A stretch of DNA of 6,935 bases from DASWHX01 sp036397995 (GTDB lineage: Bacteria; Bacteroidota; Bacteroidia; Cytophagales; Cyclobacteriaceae): NCBI GenBank assembly GCA_036397995.1, contig DASWHX010000032.1, positions 1 to 6,935 of the forward strand. Reading direction: 5' to 3'. Both the position numbers and the translations under genes were made by a program. Under the pieces are notes generated by a model, which was not told the DNA's origin, searched no databases, and worked only from the letters and a program-made list of their open reading frames with translations. Of this stretch, positions 1 through 6,934 are shown piece after piece (positions within the stretch are counted from its first letter, which is position 1; the number at the start of each line of letters is the position of its first letter).

Positions 1-585
1 GGGTTAACGGCTTTCTATATGTTCCGTCTTTACTTTATTGTTTTCTGGGGAAGTGAGAAGTCATATGAAAAACAACCCCTTGAGTCTCCCAACATCATGT
101 TGATTCCAATGATTTTTTTGGCACTGGGTTCTGCCTTGGCAGGCTTCGTGCCGTTTGGTAAGTTTATTAGTTCTGATGGTATTGCTCTTGAGCCGCATAT
201 AAATTGGACAGTTGCCCTAATATCAGTCGGAATTACGTTTGTAGGTATAATTACGGCTGCTTTATTTTACCGAAAGAAATCATCAACCCCGGATAGAATT
301 AAGACAGCTCTGGGCGCACTTTATTTAGGGGCAAGCAGAAAATTCTACATAGATGAAGTTTACCTTTTCATAACCAGGAGAATTATTTTCAATATGATAT
401 CCAAACCTATTGCCTGGTTTGACAGAAAAATTGTTGATGGATTTATGAATGCAATTGGCAATTCAACCCGTTCAATTTCTGAAGATATAAAAGAATTGCA
501 ATCAGGCCAACTGCAGAAATACGCGTTCATATTCTTATCTGGAGTTTTAATAATACTGCTAACATTTATTTATCTGAATCAGTAA
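1..585 (+). CDS. nuoL: NADH-quinone oxidoreductase subunit L, C-terminal part (5' end outside window)
   Basis: This is the last third of the largest antiporter-like membrane subunit of respiratory complex I, which couples quinone reduction to proton translocation. The frame is open from base 1 (GLTAFYMFRLYF...), so the ATG at 19 is internal; 194 residues are visible, and about 430 should lie upstream given the usual length of 610-640. The start matches the NuoL TAFYMFRLYF segment. Two membrane helices follow (visible residues about 33-50 and 69-90), then the conserved FYIDEVY motif (about 115-121). Next comes a long amphipathic stretch (about 125-168) that corresponds to the lateral helix lying along NuoM and NuoN, and the final anchoring helix after SGQLQKYAF. 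The catalytic lysines of the antiporter core lie upstream and cannot be assessed. The TAA stop directly abuts the ATG of nuoM (TAAATG), which fits translational coupling. The identification is secure. Confidence 0.95.
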   Translation, partial: GLTAFYMFRLYFIVFWGSEKSYEKQPLESPNIMLIPMIFLALGSALAGFVPFGKFISSDGIALEPHINWTVALISVGITFVGIITAALFYRKKSSTPDRIKTALGALYLGASRKFYIDEVYLFITRRIIFNMISKPIAWFDRKIVDGFMNAIGNSTRSISEDIKELQSGQLQKYAFIFLSGVLIILLTFIYLNQ

Positions 586-2076
586 ATGAATATTTTAACG
601 ATTATTATTCTTGTTCCTGCTCTAACCACCTTGCTGGTGGGATTAAGCAAATCACGCATTCAAGTCAGATTAATTGCGGCGGTGGGCATGGGAATTCAAT
701 TAATACTTTCTGTTTATCTTCTGTTTGCCTACCTGACAGAGAGAAAAGCAGGTAATACCGCTCAGGTATTATTCTCTAAAAATATTTTATGGTTTGAAAG
801 TCTCAATATCAATTATGCAATCGGTGTCGATGGAATTTCAGTGGCCATGATTCTCCTTACCTCAATCGTTATTTTCGCGGGAATTTTTGCCAGCTGGGAA
901 GTTGAAAATTTATATAAGGAATTTTTTGTTTCGCTTATTCTGCTTGCAACCGGCGTATTCGGATTTTTTGTATCCCTGGATTTGTTTTTGATGTTCCTCT
1001 TTTTTGAGTTGGCCGTAATACCCATGTACCTGTTAATAGGAATATGGGGAAGTGGCCCCAGGGAATACGCTGCAATGAAGTTAACTCTTATGCTAATGAC
1101 CGGTTCTGCTTTGTTGTTAGTGGGCATTCTCGGAATTTATTTCAATTCTAATATTGATGGCGGACACTCTTTCAATATTATTGAATTGTCAAACCAAAGT
1201 CTTCCCCTGGGAGTTCAAAGGGTTTTCTTCCCATTTGTTTTTATTGGTTTCGGTGTCATAGGCGCCTTGTTTCCATTCCATACCTGGTCTCCTGATGGTC
1301 ATAGTTCCGCACCCACAGCGGTTAGTATGTTACATGCCGGAGTGCTAATGAAACTTGGTGGTTACGGCTGTTTGAAAGTTGCCATTTTTCTTTTGCCGGA
1401 TGCAGCCCAGGAAATGAGCTGGATTTTCCTGATTCTGACCGCTATCTCGGTGATTTATGGAGCCCTGGGAACAATTATGCAAACAGATCTAAAATATATT
1501 AACGCCTACTCCTCTGTTAGCCATTGCGGACTTGTTTTGTTTGCATTATTAATGCTGAATAAGACTGCTACAAATGGAGCAGTCCTGCAAATGGTTTCCC
1601 ATGGATTGATGACCGCTCTTTTCTTTGCTTTGATTGGAATGCTGTATTCACGAACCCATACAAGAATTGTTCAGGAAATGGGGGGTCTGATGAAAGTCCT
1701 GCCTTTCCTTTCCGTTTGCTATGTAATTGCGGGCCTTGCTTCACTTGGGCTTCCCGGCTTAAGTGGTTTTGTCGCTGAGATGACTATTTTTGTCGGAGCT
1801 TTTCAGCACCCGGATGCCTTTCACCGTATTATTACGATAATCGCAGTTTCATCTATTGTTGTCACCGCTGTTTATATTCTCAGGGTTGTTGGCACTTTAT
1901 TGATGGGAGAAGTGAAAAATGATAGTTATAACGAATTTCCACCTGCCAAATGGTACGAAAAACTGGCAACAACAAGTTTGATAATTGGGATTCTCATTGT
2001 CGGCTTAATCCCTTTTTGGCTGTCTAACATGATCAGCGATAGTTTGGGAATAATTGTTTCACGATTAATACCTTAA
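586..2076 (+). CDS. nuoM: NADH-quinone oxidoreductase subunit M
   Basis: This is the second antiporter-like proton-pumping subunit of complex I: 496 aa, close to the usual ~500, with the expected run of about 14 membrane helices. Family motifs are clear. FFELAVIPMYLLIGIWG contains the TM5 glutamate (E141, equivalent to E. coli E144). FPFHTWSPDGHSSAPTAVSM is the broken-helix TM7 loop. AGVLMKLGGYG carries the TM8 lysine (K256). YSSVSHCGLVLFAL and GLSGFVAEMTIFVGAF follow, the latter with the TM12 glutamate (E398, equivalent to E407). The odd point is TM7: a gapless alignment to the usual FAVKMPVVPLHGW-type segment puts Ile225 where the conserved lysine (E. coli K234) sits. The start ATG directly follows the nuoL stop, and no Shine-Dalgarno sequence is evident, as is common in Bacteroidota. 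nuoN follows after 8 bases. The identification is secure; the effect of the substitution is unknown. Confidence 0.96.
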   Translation: MNILTIIILVPALTTLLVGLSKSRIQVRLIAAVGMGIQLILSVYLLFAYLTERKAGNTAQVLFSKNILWFESLNINYAIGVDGISVAMILLTSIVIFAGIFASWEVENLYKEFFVSLILLATGVFGFFVSLDLFLMFLFFELAVIPMYLLIGIWGSGPREYAAMKLTLMLMTGSALLLVGILGIYFNSNIDGGHSFNIIELSNQSLPLGVQRVFFPFVFIGFGVIGALFPFHTWSPDGHSSAPTAVSMLHAGVLMKLGGYGCLKVAIFLLPDAAQEMSWIFLILTAISVIYGALGTIMQTDLKYINAYSSVSHCGLVLFALLMLNKTATNGAVLQMVSHGLMTALFFALIGMLYSRTHTRIVQEMGGLMKVLPFLSVCYVIAGLASLGLPGLSGFVAEMTIFVGAFQHPDAFHRIITIIAVSSIVVTAVYILRVVGTLLMGEVKNDSYNEFPPAKWYEKLATTSLIIGILIVGLIPFWLSNMISDSLGIIVSRLIP

Positions 2077-2084
2077 GTTATAAA

Positions 2085-3500
2085 ATGGAACTCAGCGATT
2101 TCCTGATTATGCGCCACGAAATACTCCTGATAACAGGTGTGCTTCTAATCCTGATTGTTGATTTATCTATTCCTGATAACAAGAAAAAGAAAATACCGGT
2201 TATTGCTTCATTTGTTATGGGCATAATTACTCTTTTTGGATTCTATCCTGTTGATACCGGAAGCCTGTTCGGAAACATGTATGTAACTGACATGGTTCGG
2301 TTAACCATGAAAAATATTTTAAACCTGGGTGTTTTTTTGATCTTCCTTCAGTCATCGCAATGGTTGTGCAATAAAGAAAATGATAAAAAGATTGCTGAAT
2401 TTTATTTGCTGATCCTGTCAAGTTTGATAGGAGTTAATTATCTGATTTCTTCAGGGCATTTTATTATGTTTTATTTGGGATTAGAATTAACCACTATTCC
2501 AATTGCTGCACTTGCATCTTTTCACCAATATCAAAGTAAATCTGCCGAGGCCGGCATTAAATTGATCCTTTCTTCAGCCTTTTCTTCTGCTATCCTGTTA
2601 TTTGGGATTTCAATTCTTTATGCGTCTTTAGGTTCACTGTACTTTAATCAAATGCATCTGGGAAGTGACATAATCAATGTAATGGGATTCATTTTCTTCT
2701 TTTCGGGCATTGCTTTCAAAATTAGTATTGTGCCATTTCACCTCTGGACTGCCGATGTATATGAAGGAAGTCCAACAAGCGTCACCGCGTATTTGTCTGT
2801 TGTTTCCAAAGGATCAGCAATTTTCATTCTATTGCTTACTCTGGGCTGGATATTCCGCCCGCTTAGTCAAGTCTCGCAAGACATCTTATATGCTGTCGCA
2901 ATTATTACTATGACAATAGGAAATCTATTTGCCATCAGGCAACAAAATATCAAAAGGTTCTTAGCCTTTTCCTCCATCGCGCAAGCCGGATTTATCCTGC
3001 TGGGATTGGTGGGTGGAACTTCGCTGGGAATTACCTCGGTAATATATTTCATTTTGATATATGTGTTTTCAAACCTTGGAGCTTTTGGGGTAGTAATTGC
3101 CGTAGAACAATCATCAGGCAAAGTTAATATTAATGATTATGATGGACTGTACCGTACAAATCCTCGTTTAAGTTTGGTAATGATGCTGGCTCTTTTTTCA
3201 TTAGCCGGCATTCCTCCAGTTGCCGGGTTCTTTGGTAAATTCTTTTTGTTTACTGCCGCCGCGGAAAGCGGATTCTATACATTACTGCTAATCGCTGTTC
3301 TTAATGCCATTATCTCTCTGTACTATTACTTATTGGTAGTCAAAGCCATGTTTATAAATAAAAGTGATAGTCCGGTCGCTGGTTTTAAATCAGATTTTAG
3401 CACTCGTCTTTCATTAATGATTTGCGTAGTTGGAATTATAGTCACCGGATTTTATAGCCCGATTTTTGAGTTCATAAAAGAATTAAGTTTGGGAATTTAG
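2085..3500 (+). CDS. nuoN: NADH-quinone oxidoreductase subunit N
   Basis: This is the third antiporter-like subunit of complex I, which sits nearest the NuoH/A/J/K part of the membrane arm. It has 471 aa (E. coli 485) and is strongly hydrophobic, with about 14 predicted membrane helices. The ion-path residues are all present. E134 lies in FYLGLELTTIP (TM5), and K212 lies in GIAFKISIVPFHLWTADVYEGSP (TM7). K242 lies in LSVVSKGSAIF (TM8), and K385 lies in SLAGIPPVAGFFGKFFLF (TM12), matching E. coli K395. The segment IKRFLAFSSIAQAGFILLG is also typical of the family. The ATG lies 8 bases after the nuoM stop with an A-rich leader and no Shine-Dalgarno sequence. Unlike NuoM in this window, it shows no missing key residue. 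The next gene starts 2 bases after its TAG stop, so nuoN is not the last gene of the operon. The identification is secure. Confidence 0.97.
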   Translation: MELSDFLIMRHEILLITGVLLILIVDLSIPDNKKKKIPVIASFVMGIITLFGFYPVDTGSLFGNMYVTDMVRLTMKNILNLGVFLIFLQSSQWLCNKENDKKIAEFYLLILSSLIGVNYLISSGHFIMFYLGLELTTIPIAALASFHQYQSKSAEAGIKLILSSAFSSAILLFGISILYASLGSLYFNQMHLGSDIINVMGFIFFFSGIAFKISIVPFHLWTADVYEGSPTSVTAYLSVVSKGSAIFILLLTLGWIFRPLSQVSQDILYAVAIITMTIGNLFAIRQQNIKRFLAFSSIAQAGFILLGLVGGTSLGITSVIYFILIYVFSNLGAFGVVIAVEQSSGKVNINDYDGLYRTNPRLSLVMMLALFSLAGIPPVAGFFGKFFLFTAAAESGFYTLLLIAVLNAIISLYYYLLVVKAMFINKSDSPVAGFKSDFSTRLSLMICVVGIIVTGFYSPIFEFIKELSLGI

Positions 3501-3502
3501 AT

Positions 3503-3853
3503 ATGTCGCTGAATAAATTTCAACATACCATAATTGACATAGATGGAATAGACTGCAGAGTAGTTGAAGCGGATCTTACCAAAGAACGTGCGGAATTTCT
3601 GCAAAAACTTTTATTACTTAATTCAGTTGAATCTAAAATCCAGGAGAAACCTGCCATGAAAGAAGGCGAAGTTACTACATACACCATTGCAACACCTGAT
3701 ATCACTTTTAATCCTATTGTCAAAGTCTACAACAGGGAGTTACGTACATTCGAGGGGCATAGGGTAACACCGGATTATTGGAATCAGAAGACTAAGGATA
3801 CCGAACCAAACTACTGGGACCTTCAAAAGAAATCCTGGATTAAGAAATCATAG
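3503..3853 (+). CDS. hypothetical protein, 116 aa, coupled to nuoN
   Basis: I do not recognise this family. The gene starts 2 bases after the nuoN stop on the same strand, so it is very likely translated from the nuo transcript, and its reading frame and codon use look like those of its neighbours. The product is soluble-looking: no signal peptide, no membrane segment, and about 18 acidic and 18 basic residues. By eye it has strand-like stretches at residues 8-22 (HTIIDIDGIDCRVVEA) and a clear amphipathic helix at 25-40 (LTKERAEFLQKLLLLN). Further strand-like segments lie at 56-80, and the C-terminal tail is rich in aromatic and charged residues, with Trp93, Trp105 and Trp112. There is a single Cys18 and no metal-binding cluster. 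Position suggests an accessory or assembly role for complex I, but it could equally be an unrelated passenger. That the frame is a real gene is likely; the function is unknown. Confidence 0.8.
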   Translation: MSLNKFQHTIIDIDGIDCRVVEADLTKERAEFLQKLLLLNSVESKIQEKPAMKEGEVTTYTIATPDITFNPIVKVYNRELRTFEGHRVTPDYWNQKTKDTEPNYWDLQKKSWIKKS

Positions 3854-3864
3854 TAAAATTTTTA

Positions 3865-6306
3865 TTACTCATATCGTAAAGTATCCGCTGGATTTACAAT
3901 CGTTGACTTGATAGAATGATAGCTCACGGTGAGCAAGGTAATTAATAATCCCCCCGCCATAGCGATTACAAACAATTCCCAGCTCAGAGAGATAGAATAT
4001 TCAAAGTCGCTTAACCATTTTCCCATGATGTACCAGGAAAGGGGAGCCGATATTGCAAATGCTATTAAACTGAGTACTACATAATGCCTGGTCATAAGGA
4101 AGAGGATATGGCTTACACCGGCACCAAGAACTTTTCTGATTCCGATTTCTTTGGTTCTGTTAGAGGCATTGATTCCGGCAAGTCCAAACAGGCCAAGGGA
4201 GGCTATAAGAATTGCGAAGAACGTTGAGAGTCCGGTAATCTTCGTCCACTTTGAATAGGATTCATATTGCCTTGCTACATCTTCGTCAAGAAATGAGTAA
4301 TCAAAAGGCTTATCGGAAACAAGTTCATTCCAGCCTGTCTGAAGCTTTGATAATCCTTCGCCAATTTTCCCTGGAGCTAACTTTACAAGCATGGTAGAAA
4401 TTTTATCATCCTCAGGGTTTATCATGATAAACATAGGATCAATTTCATGCTCCAGGGAAAGGAAATTATAGTCTTTTACAACTCCAATAATCTGATACCC
4501 AACGGAATCTTCGTGCCAATCCAATCTCTCAGCCAGAGGATCATCATACCCCATATCTTTGGCCAGGGCTTCATTTATTATCAGAGAATTCTTGTCCGAA
4601 GGAATAGCGGGATCAAAATTTCTCCCTGCGATCAATTCAATATCCAGCAGTTTGATGTATTCTTCATCAACCCGGTATACAAACGCTGCTTTCTGTTCGC
4701 CATTGACTTTATAACCATTCCTTGACCACCCTCGGTTAAATGACGCACTTGTTCCGGAAACTCCAATAATGTCCGGATCTCCTGCAAATCGATGTCTAAA
4801 TCGCTTAACCGTTTCCTCTCCCTCGTCTGTCCATCCTGTATATGTAGGTATTACCACCACTTGCTCTTCATTATACCCCAAGTCTTTTTGGGTAATAAAA
4901 TTCATTTGTTTGAACATAATTACAGAACATATTATTAATCCACCAGAAAGGAAAAATTGCAGACCTACTAAAAATGTCGAAAACCTTGATCTGACCTTTG
5001 CTACTTCTTTTTTTAGAACAGATATCGGCTTTTGTTTTGAAAGGAAGAAAGAAGGGTAACTGCCGGCAAGTATTCCTGTGGCGATACTTAATATGAAAAT
5101 AAATATTCCCGGAGTTGCCCATTCCTTCAGTCCTAGTGAAATTCCTTTGAGCGTATAGTCGTTAAACCATGGCAGAAAAGTGTGAATCAGGGCCACGGCA
5201 ATAACCATGGCAACAAATGATTGAAGCATTGATTCGAAGAGGAACTGGCTAATAAGCTGCCCTTTCTGAGCTCCCGAGACCTTCCTGATTCCCACCTCCA
5301 GCCTTCGCTTAATAGATCTGGAAAGGGAAAGGGACACATAATTTATGCAAGCAATAATTAAAATTAGCACGGCAATTCCACCCAGGATATACGCGTACTT
5401 AGGATCGCTGACTTTATTCCAATTCACATCGGTCGTCAGGTGAATATCAGCAAGATTTGTGAAACCCAATTCAAAATCCGGCTCCCCTTCCGGAATTTTT
5501 TGCCTTTCGCGCCAGTACTCAATTTGACCCTGAAAATATTTTTTAGTGAAAACCCGCAGGTTGGCTTCAAAATTCTCTGAGATAACATTGGGCGAAAGCT
5601 GAACAAACGTTGGAGAATTAAAAGAATTCCAATTCTGCATATTTCTTTCATAATAAGACCTGTTTGGGGAAGGAATCAACACACCGAATTCAAGGCTGGA
5701 ATATGAGGGCGGATCTGCTAAAACTCCCGTAATTGTTAAGGACTTTTCTTCACTTCCTATCCTGACAATTATGGTTTGATTCACCGGATCATCGTTTCCG
5801 AAATATTTTCTGGCAATGCTTTCGGTTAGTACAATTTCTTCATTCAAATCAAAAAAATGATCTGGATTCCCTGACAAAACCTTAAAGGAAAACATTTTGA
5901 AAAAGTCTGCATCTACAAAAGCCATATCTTCCTTGAAAATTTTTTCATTGTGTTTCAAAACCACACTGCCTTCGTTAAATCTGGTTGCCCTGATTACTTC
6001 CGCCATTTCATCTTTTAGTGTTGGGCCCAACGCCGCCGGAAGCCAGGCTGACTTCCGTACACTTTCTGCCTGAGCTCCGCCTACATAAAAGGAAGAATTG
6101 TTTTCATACAGATAACTAACCTCATTCATTCTGAAGATATCTTTTTTGTTAGAATGAAATTTATCAAATCGGGATTCATCCAGAATAAACAAATAGATAA
6201 GAGTACAAAAGGCCAATGCGATGCTAAGTCCAAATGCATTCACAAACGTGAAAAATCGCTGACGCCATAAGCTTCGAAGGGTTATTTTCAGGTAGTTCTT
6301 AATCAT
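3865..6306 (-). CDS. ABC transporter permease, MacB/FtsX type with two FtsX modules
   Basis: The product is a large inner-membrane permease (813 aa) of the MacB-type ABC family; such proteins usually work with a cytoplasmic ATPase in export of peptides, lipids or drugs, or in mechanotransmission. Residue numbers are from the ATG at 6306. TM1 lies at about 18-42, after the typical IKNYLKITLRSLWRQRFFTFVNAFGL start, and a periplasmic domain spans about 45-300. The first FtsX module (TMs about 304-327, 358-378, 399-422) contains RRLEVGIRKVSGA. A TM at about 443-466 begins the second half, followed by a second periplasmic domain at about 470-685. The second FtsX module (TMs about 690-713, 741-761, 776-797) contains RTKEIGIRKVLGA, and the end is NPADTLRYE. 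The frame extends 9 codons upstream to a TTG at 6333, but the ATG matches the family's usual MIKNYLKI start. No ATPase gene is visible beside it, and the substrate cannot be told. Confidence 0.93.
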   Translation of the reverse strand: MIKNYLKITLRSLWRQRFFTFVNAFGLSIALAFCTLIYLFILDESRFDKFHSNKKDIFRMNEVSYLYENNSSFYVGGAQAESVRKSAWLPAALGPTLKDEMAEVIRATRFNEGSVVLKHNEKIFKEDMAFVDADFFKMFSFKVLSGNPDHFFDLNEEIVLTESIARKYFGNDDPVNQTIIVRIGSEEKSLTITGVLADPPSYSSLEFGVLIPSPNRSYYERNMQNWNSFNSPTFVQLSPNVISENFEANLRVFTKKYFQGQIEYWRERQKIPEGEPDFELGFTNLADIHLTTDVNWNKVSDPKYAYILGGIAVLILIIACINYVSLSLSRSIKRRLEVGIRKVSGAQKGQLISQFLFESMLQSFVAMVIAVALIHTFLPWFNDYTLKGISLGLKEWATPGIFIFILSIATGILAGSYPSFFLSKQKPISVLKKEVAKVRSRFSTFLVGLQFFLSGGLIICSVIMFKQMNFITQKDLGYNEEQVVVIPTYTGWTDEGEETVKRFRHRFAGDPDIIGVSGTSASFNRGWSRNGYKVNGEQKAAFVYRVDEEYIKLLDIELIAGRNFDPAIPSDKNSLIINEALAKDMGYDDPLAERLDWHEDSVGYQIIGVVKDYNFLSLEHEIDPMFIMINPEDDKISTMLVKLAPGKIGEGLSKLQTGWNELVSDKPFDYSFLDEDVARQYESYSKWTKITGLSTFFAILIASLGLFGLAGINASNRTKEIGIRKVLGAGVSHILFLMTRHYVVLSLIAFAISAPLSWYIMGKWLSDFEYSISLSWELFVIAMAGGLLITLLTVSYHSIKSTIVNPADTLRYE

Positions 6307-6432
6307 GGTTTTTAAGGTAGGTATATGAAGCAATGATGATAAAACATTCCAAAAAGTTTTATTTTCAACATTAAATTATTTTATTCTTAATTAAATCTTA
6401 AACATATTTCGATGAGTTGTTGATTCGCCGGA

Positions 6433-6468
6433 TTGAATTAACTCAAAATCTGGTTAAATTAACTTTAA
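6433..6468. repeat. imperfect 15-bp direct repeat, 21-bp period
   Basis: TTGAATTAACTCAAA (6433-6447) and TTAAATTAACTTTAA (6454-6468) agree at 12 of 15 positions and share an exact AATTAACT core. The starts are 21 bp apart, about two helical turns, so both copies would face the same side of the DNA. They lie about 130-160 bp upstream of the permease ATG, where an activator or response regulator might bind. The sequence is AT-rich, so chance similarity is quite possible. Confidence 0.35.
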
Positions 6469-6672
6469 TCATTATCTGATTTTTTGGACCACTATGGAGC
6501 CGGAAATTTTGGGGCAGTGGCCAATGAGGATTGATGTGGTTTACCAATGCTGTAGCCTTAAGGAAATATTTTGTACTTCTTTAACCAGTGCCTCCTTCTT
6601 TATTGTTGTCGGGTTTCTGGCTAATGGCAGGAAGGCATATGAAAAAAAGAATGAATTGACATGCAGTTTTTC

Positions 6673-6686
6673 AATCTTGCAAGATT
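6673..6686. repeat. 14-bp perfect palindrome
   Basis: AATCTTGCAAGATT reads the same on both strands. It is followed at 6691-6705 by a second symmetric element, AATATT-GAA-AATATT. The pair could be a binding site for a dimeric regulator, placed about 75 bp before the TAACTTTG element. No regulator gene is present in the window to link it to. The symmetry is seen directly; the function is inference. Confidence 0.3.
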
Positions 6687-6758
6687 TTGGAATATTGAAA
6701 ATATTTAGTTTCAAAATATAAGAAAATGGCTTATAAATCGTTAATTCATTGGTATATA

Positions 6759-6766
6759 TAACTTTG
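6759..6766 (+). promoter_or_regulatory. possible Bacteroidota -7 promoter element
   Basis: TAACTTTG matches the TAnnTTTG consensus of the primary sigma factor in Bacteroidota. A start site would fall near 6772, about 100 bases before the plus-strand terminator at 6842-6874. I do not find the expected TTG (-33) at the usual spacing upstream, which lowers confidence. Confidence 0.35.
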
Positions 6767-6874
6767 GCATAAGGTTTGGTTTATATCTATTAGGCTAAAA
6801 ATACCGCCTATGTGTGGTTTGTGTGTGGGGATGATTAGGACAGCTCCGGGAAGCTATTCCCGGAGCTCTTTTTT
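6767..6874 (+). ncRNA. candidate small RNA
   Basis: This segment of about 100 nt lies between a possible -7 element and a strong intrinsic terminator, with no reading frame of useful length on the plus strand. It contains a short stem (TAGGC at 6791-6795 with GCCTA at 6806-6810), a G/T-rich stretch (6811-6830), and the terminator hairpin. Its 3' end overlaps the end of a possible minus-strand gene. It resembles no RNA family I know. The call rests on the promoter-terminator arrangement alone, so it is tentative; the exact 5' end is unknown. The terminator could instead serve a longer transcript from further upstream. Confidence 0.3.
6842..6874 (+). terminator. rho-independent terminator
   Basis: A perfect 11-bp GC-rich stem (AGCTCCGGGAA at 6842-6852, TTCCCGGAGCT at 6857-6867) encloses a four-base GCTA loop and is followed by C and six T (6869-6874). 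The T-run occurs only on the right, so it terminates plus-strand transcription; the minus-strand orientation has no U-tract. It is the clearest regulatory structure in the window, yet no plus-strand protein gene precedes it within 2.9 kb. Confidence 0.8.
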
Positions 6875-6934
6875 GATTTCAAGCCCATTTATCATTAGTT
6901 GTGCCCCCCAAATAGTCTTGAGCATCTCCTTAGG
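6854..6934 (-). CDS. possible C-terminal end of a minus-strand gene (5' end outside window)
   Basis: Reading the minus strand from the window edge gives 26 open codons and a TAG stop (6854-6856). The peptide starts PKEMLKTIWGAQL and ends INGLEIKKELRE, with the look of an amphipathic, charged C-terminal helix. I do not recognise a family. A run of this length can be open by chance, so the call is weak. If real, the stop codon sits in the loop of the plus-strand terminator hairpin, and the gene runs in the same direction as the permease about 550 bases further on; that gap makes a shared operon less likely. Confidence 0.35.
   Translation of the reverse strand, partial: PKEMLKTIWGAQLMINGLEIKKELRE

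Larger units (their letters stand above)
6307..6853. other. intergenic region without a convincing protein gene
   Basis: This stretch of about 550 bases lies upstream of the minus-strand permease. The part next to the permease is very AT-rich (10 G or C in the 60 bases 6361-6420), as expected of a promoter region, but I could not find a good minus-strand TTG...TAnnTTTG promoter. Positions 6482-6660 are richer in G+C (about 48% in 6481-6540) and hold a 75-codon plus-strand frame (6494-6721) that I do not accept as a gene. A direct repeat, a 14-bp palindrome, a possible plus-strand promoter element and a terminator hairpin are listed separately. I see no tRNA, rRNA, CRISPR array or insertion-sequence ends. 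Confidence 0.7.

Noticed and set aside
813..1127. Minus-strand frame of 104 codons inside nuoM
   Set aside because: It lies opposite a strongly conserved nuoM region and has no protein-like features of its own; it is an antisense shadow.
2867..3121. Minus-strand frame of 84 codons inside nuoN
   Set aside because: It is antisense to conserved NuoN helices and shows no independent coding signal.
3852..3869. AT-rich inverted repeat between the convergent genes as a bidirectional terminator
   Set aside because: The stem is only 5 bp and entirely weak apart from one G-C pair, with no proper T-run following it on either strand.
4447..5059. Plus-strand frames opposite the permease gene
   Set aside because: They are shadows of the well-supported FtsX-type permease on the minus strand.
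6307..6333. Extension of the permease to the upstream TTG (822 aa)
   Set aside because: The ATG at 6306 gives the usual family start MIKNYLKI; the extra nine residues resemble nothing conserved and would need a rare start codon.
6629..6659. Six-codon mini-frame (MKKRMN) behind an AGGAAGG-like sequence, as a leader peptide
   Set aside because: Shine-Dalgarno sequences are little used in this phylum, there is no attenuator structure just after it, and a frame this short is expected by chance.
6494..6721. 75-codon plus-strand frame as a real gene
   Set aside because: There is no recognisable family, no promoter or leader signal, an unusual cysteine content, and a tail that runs into AT-rich low-complexity sequence. 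It is kept only as a low-interest finding.
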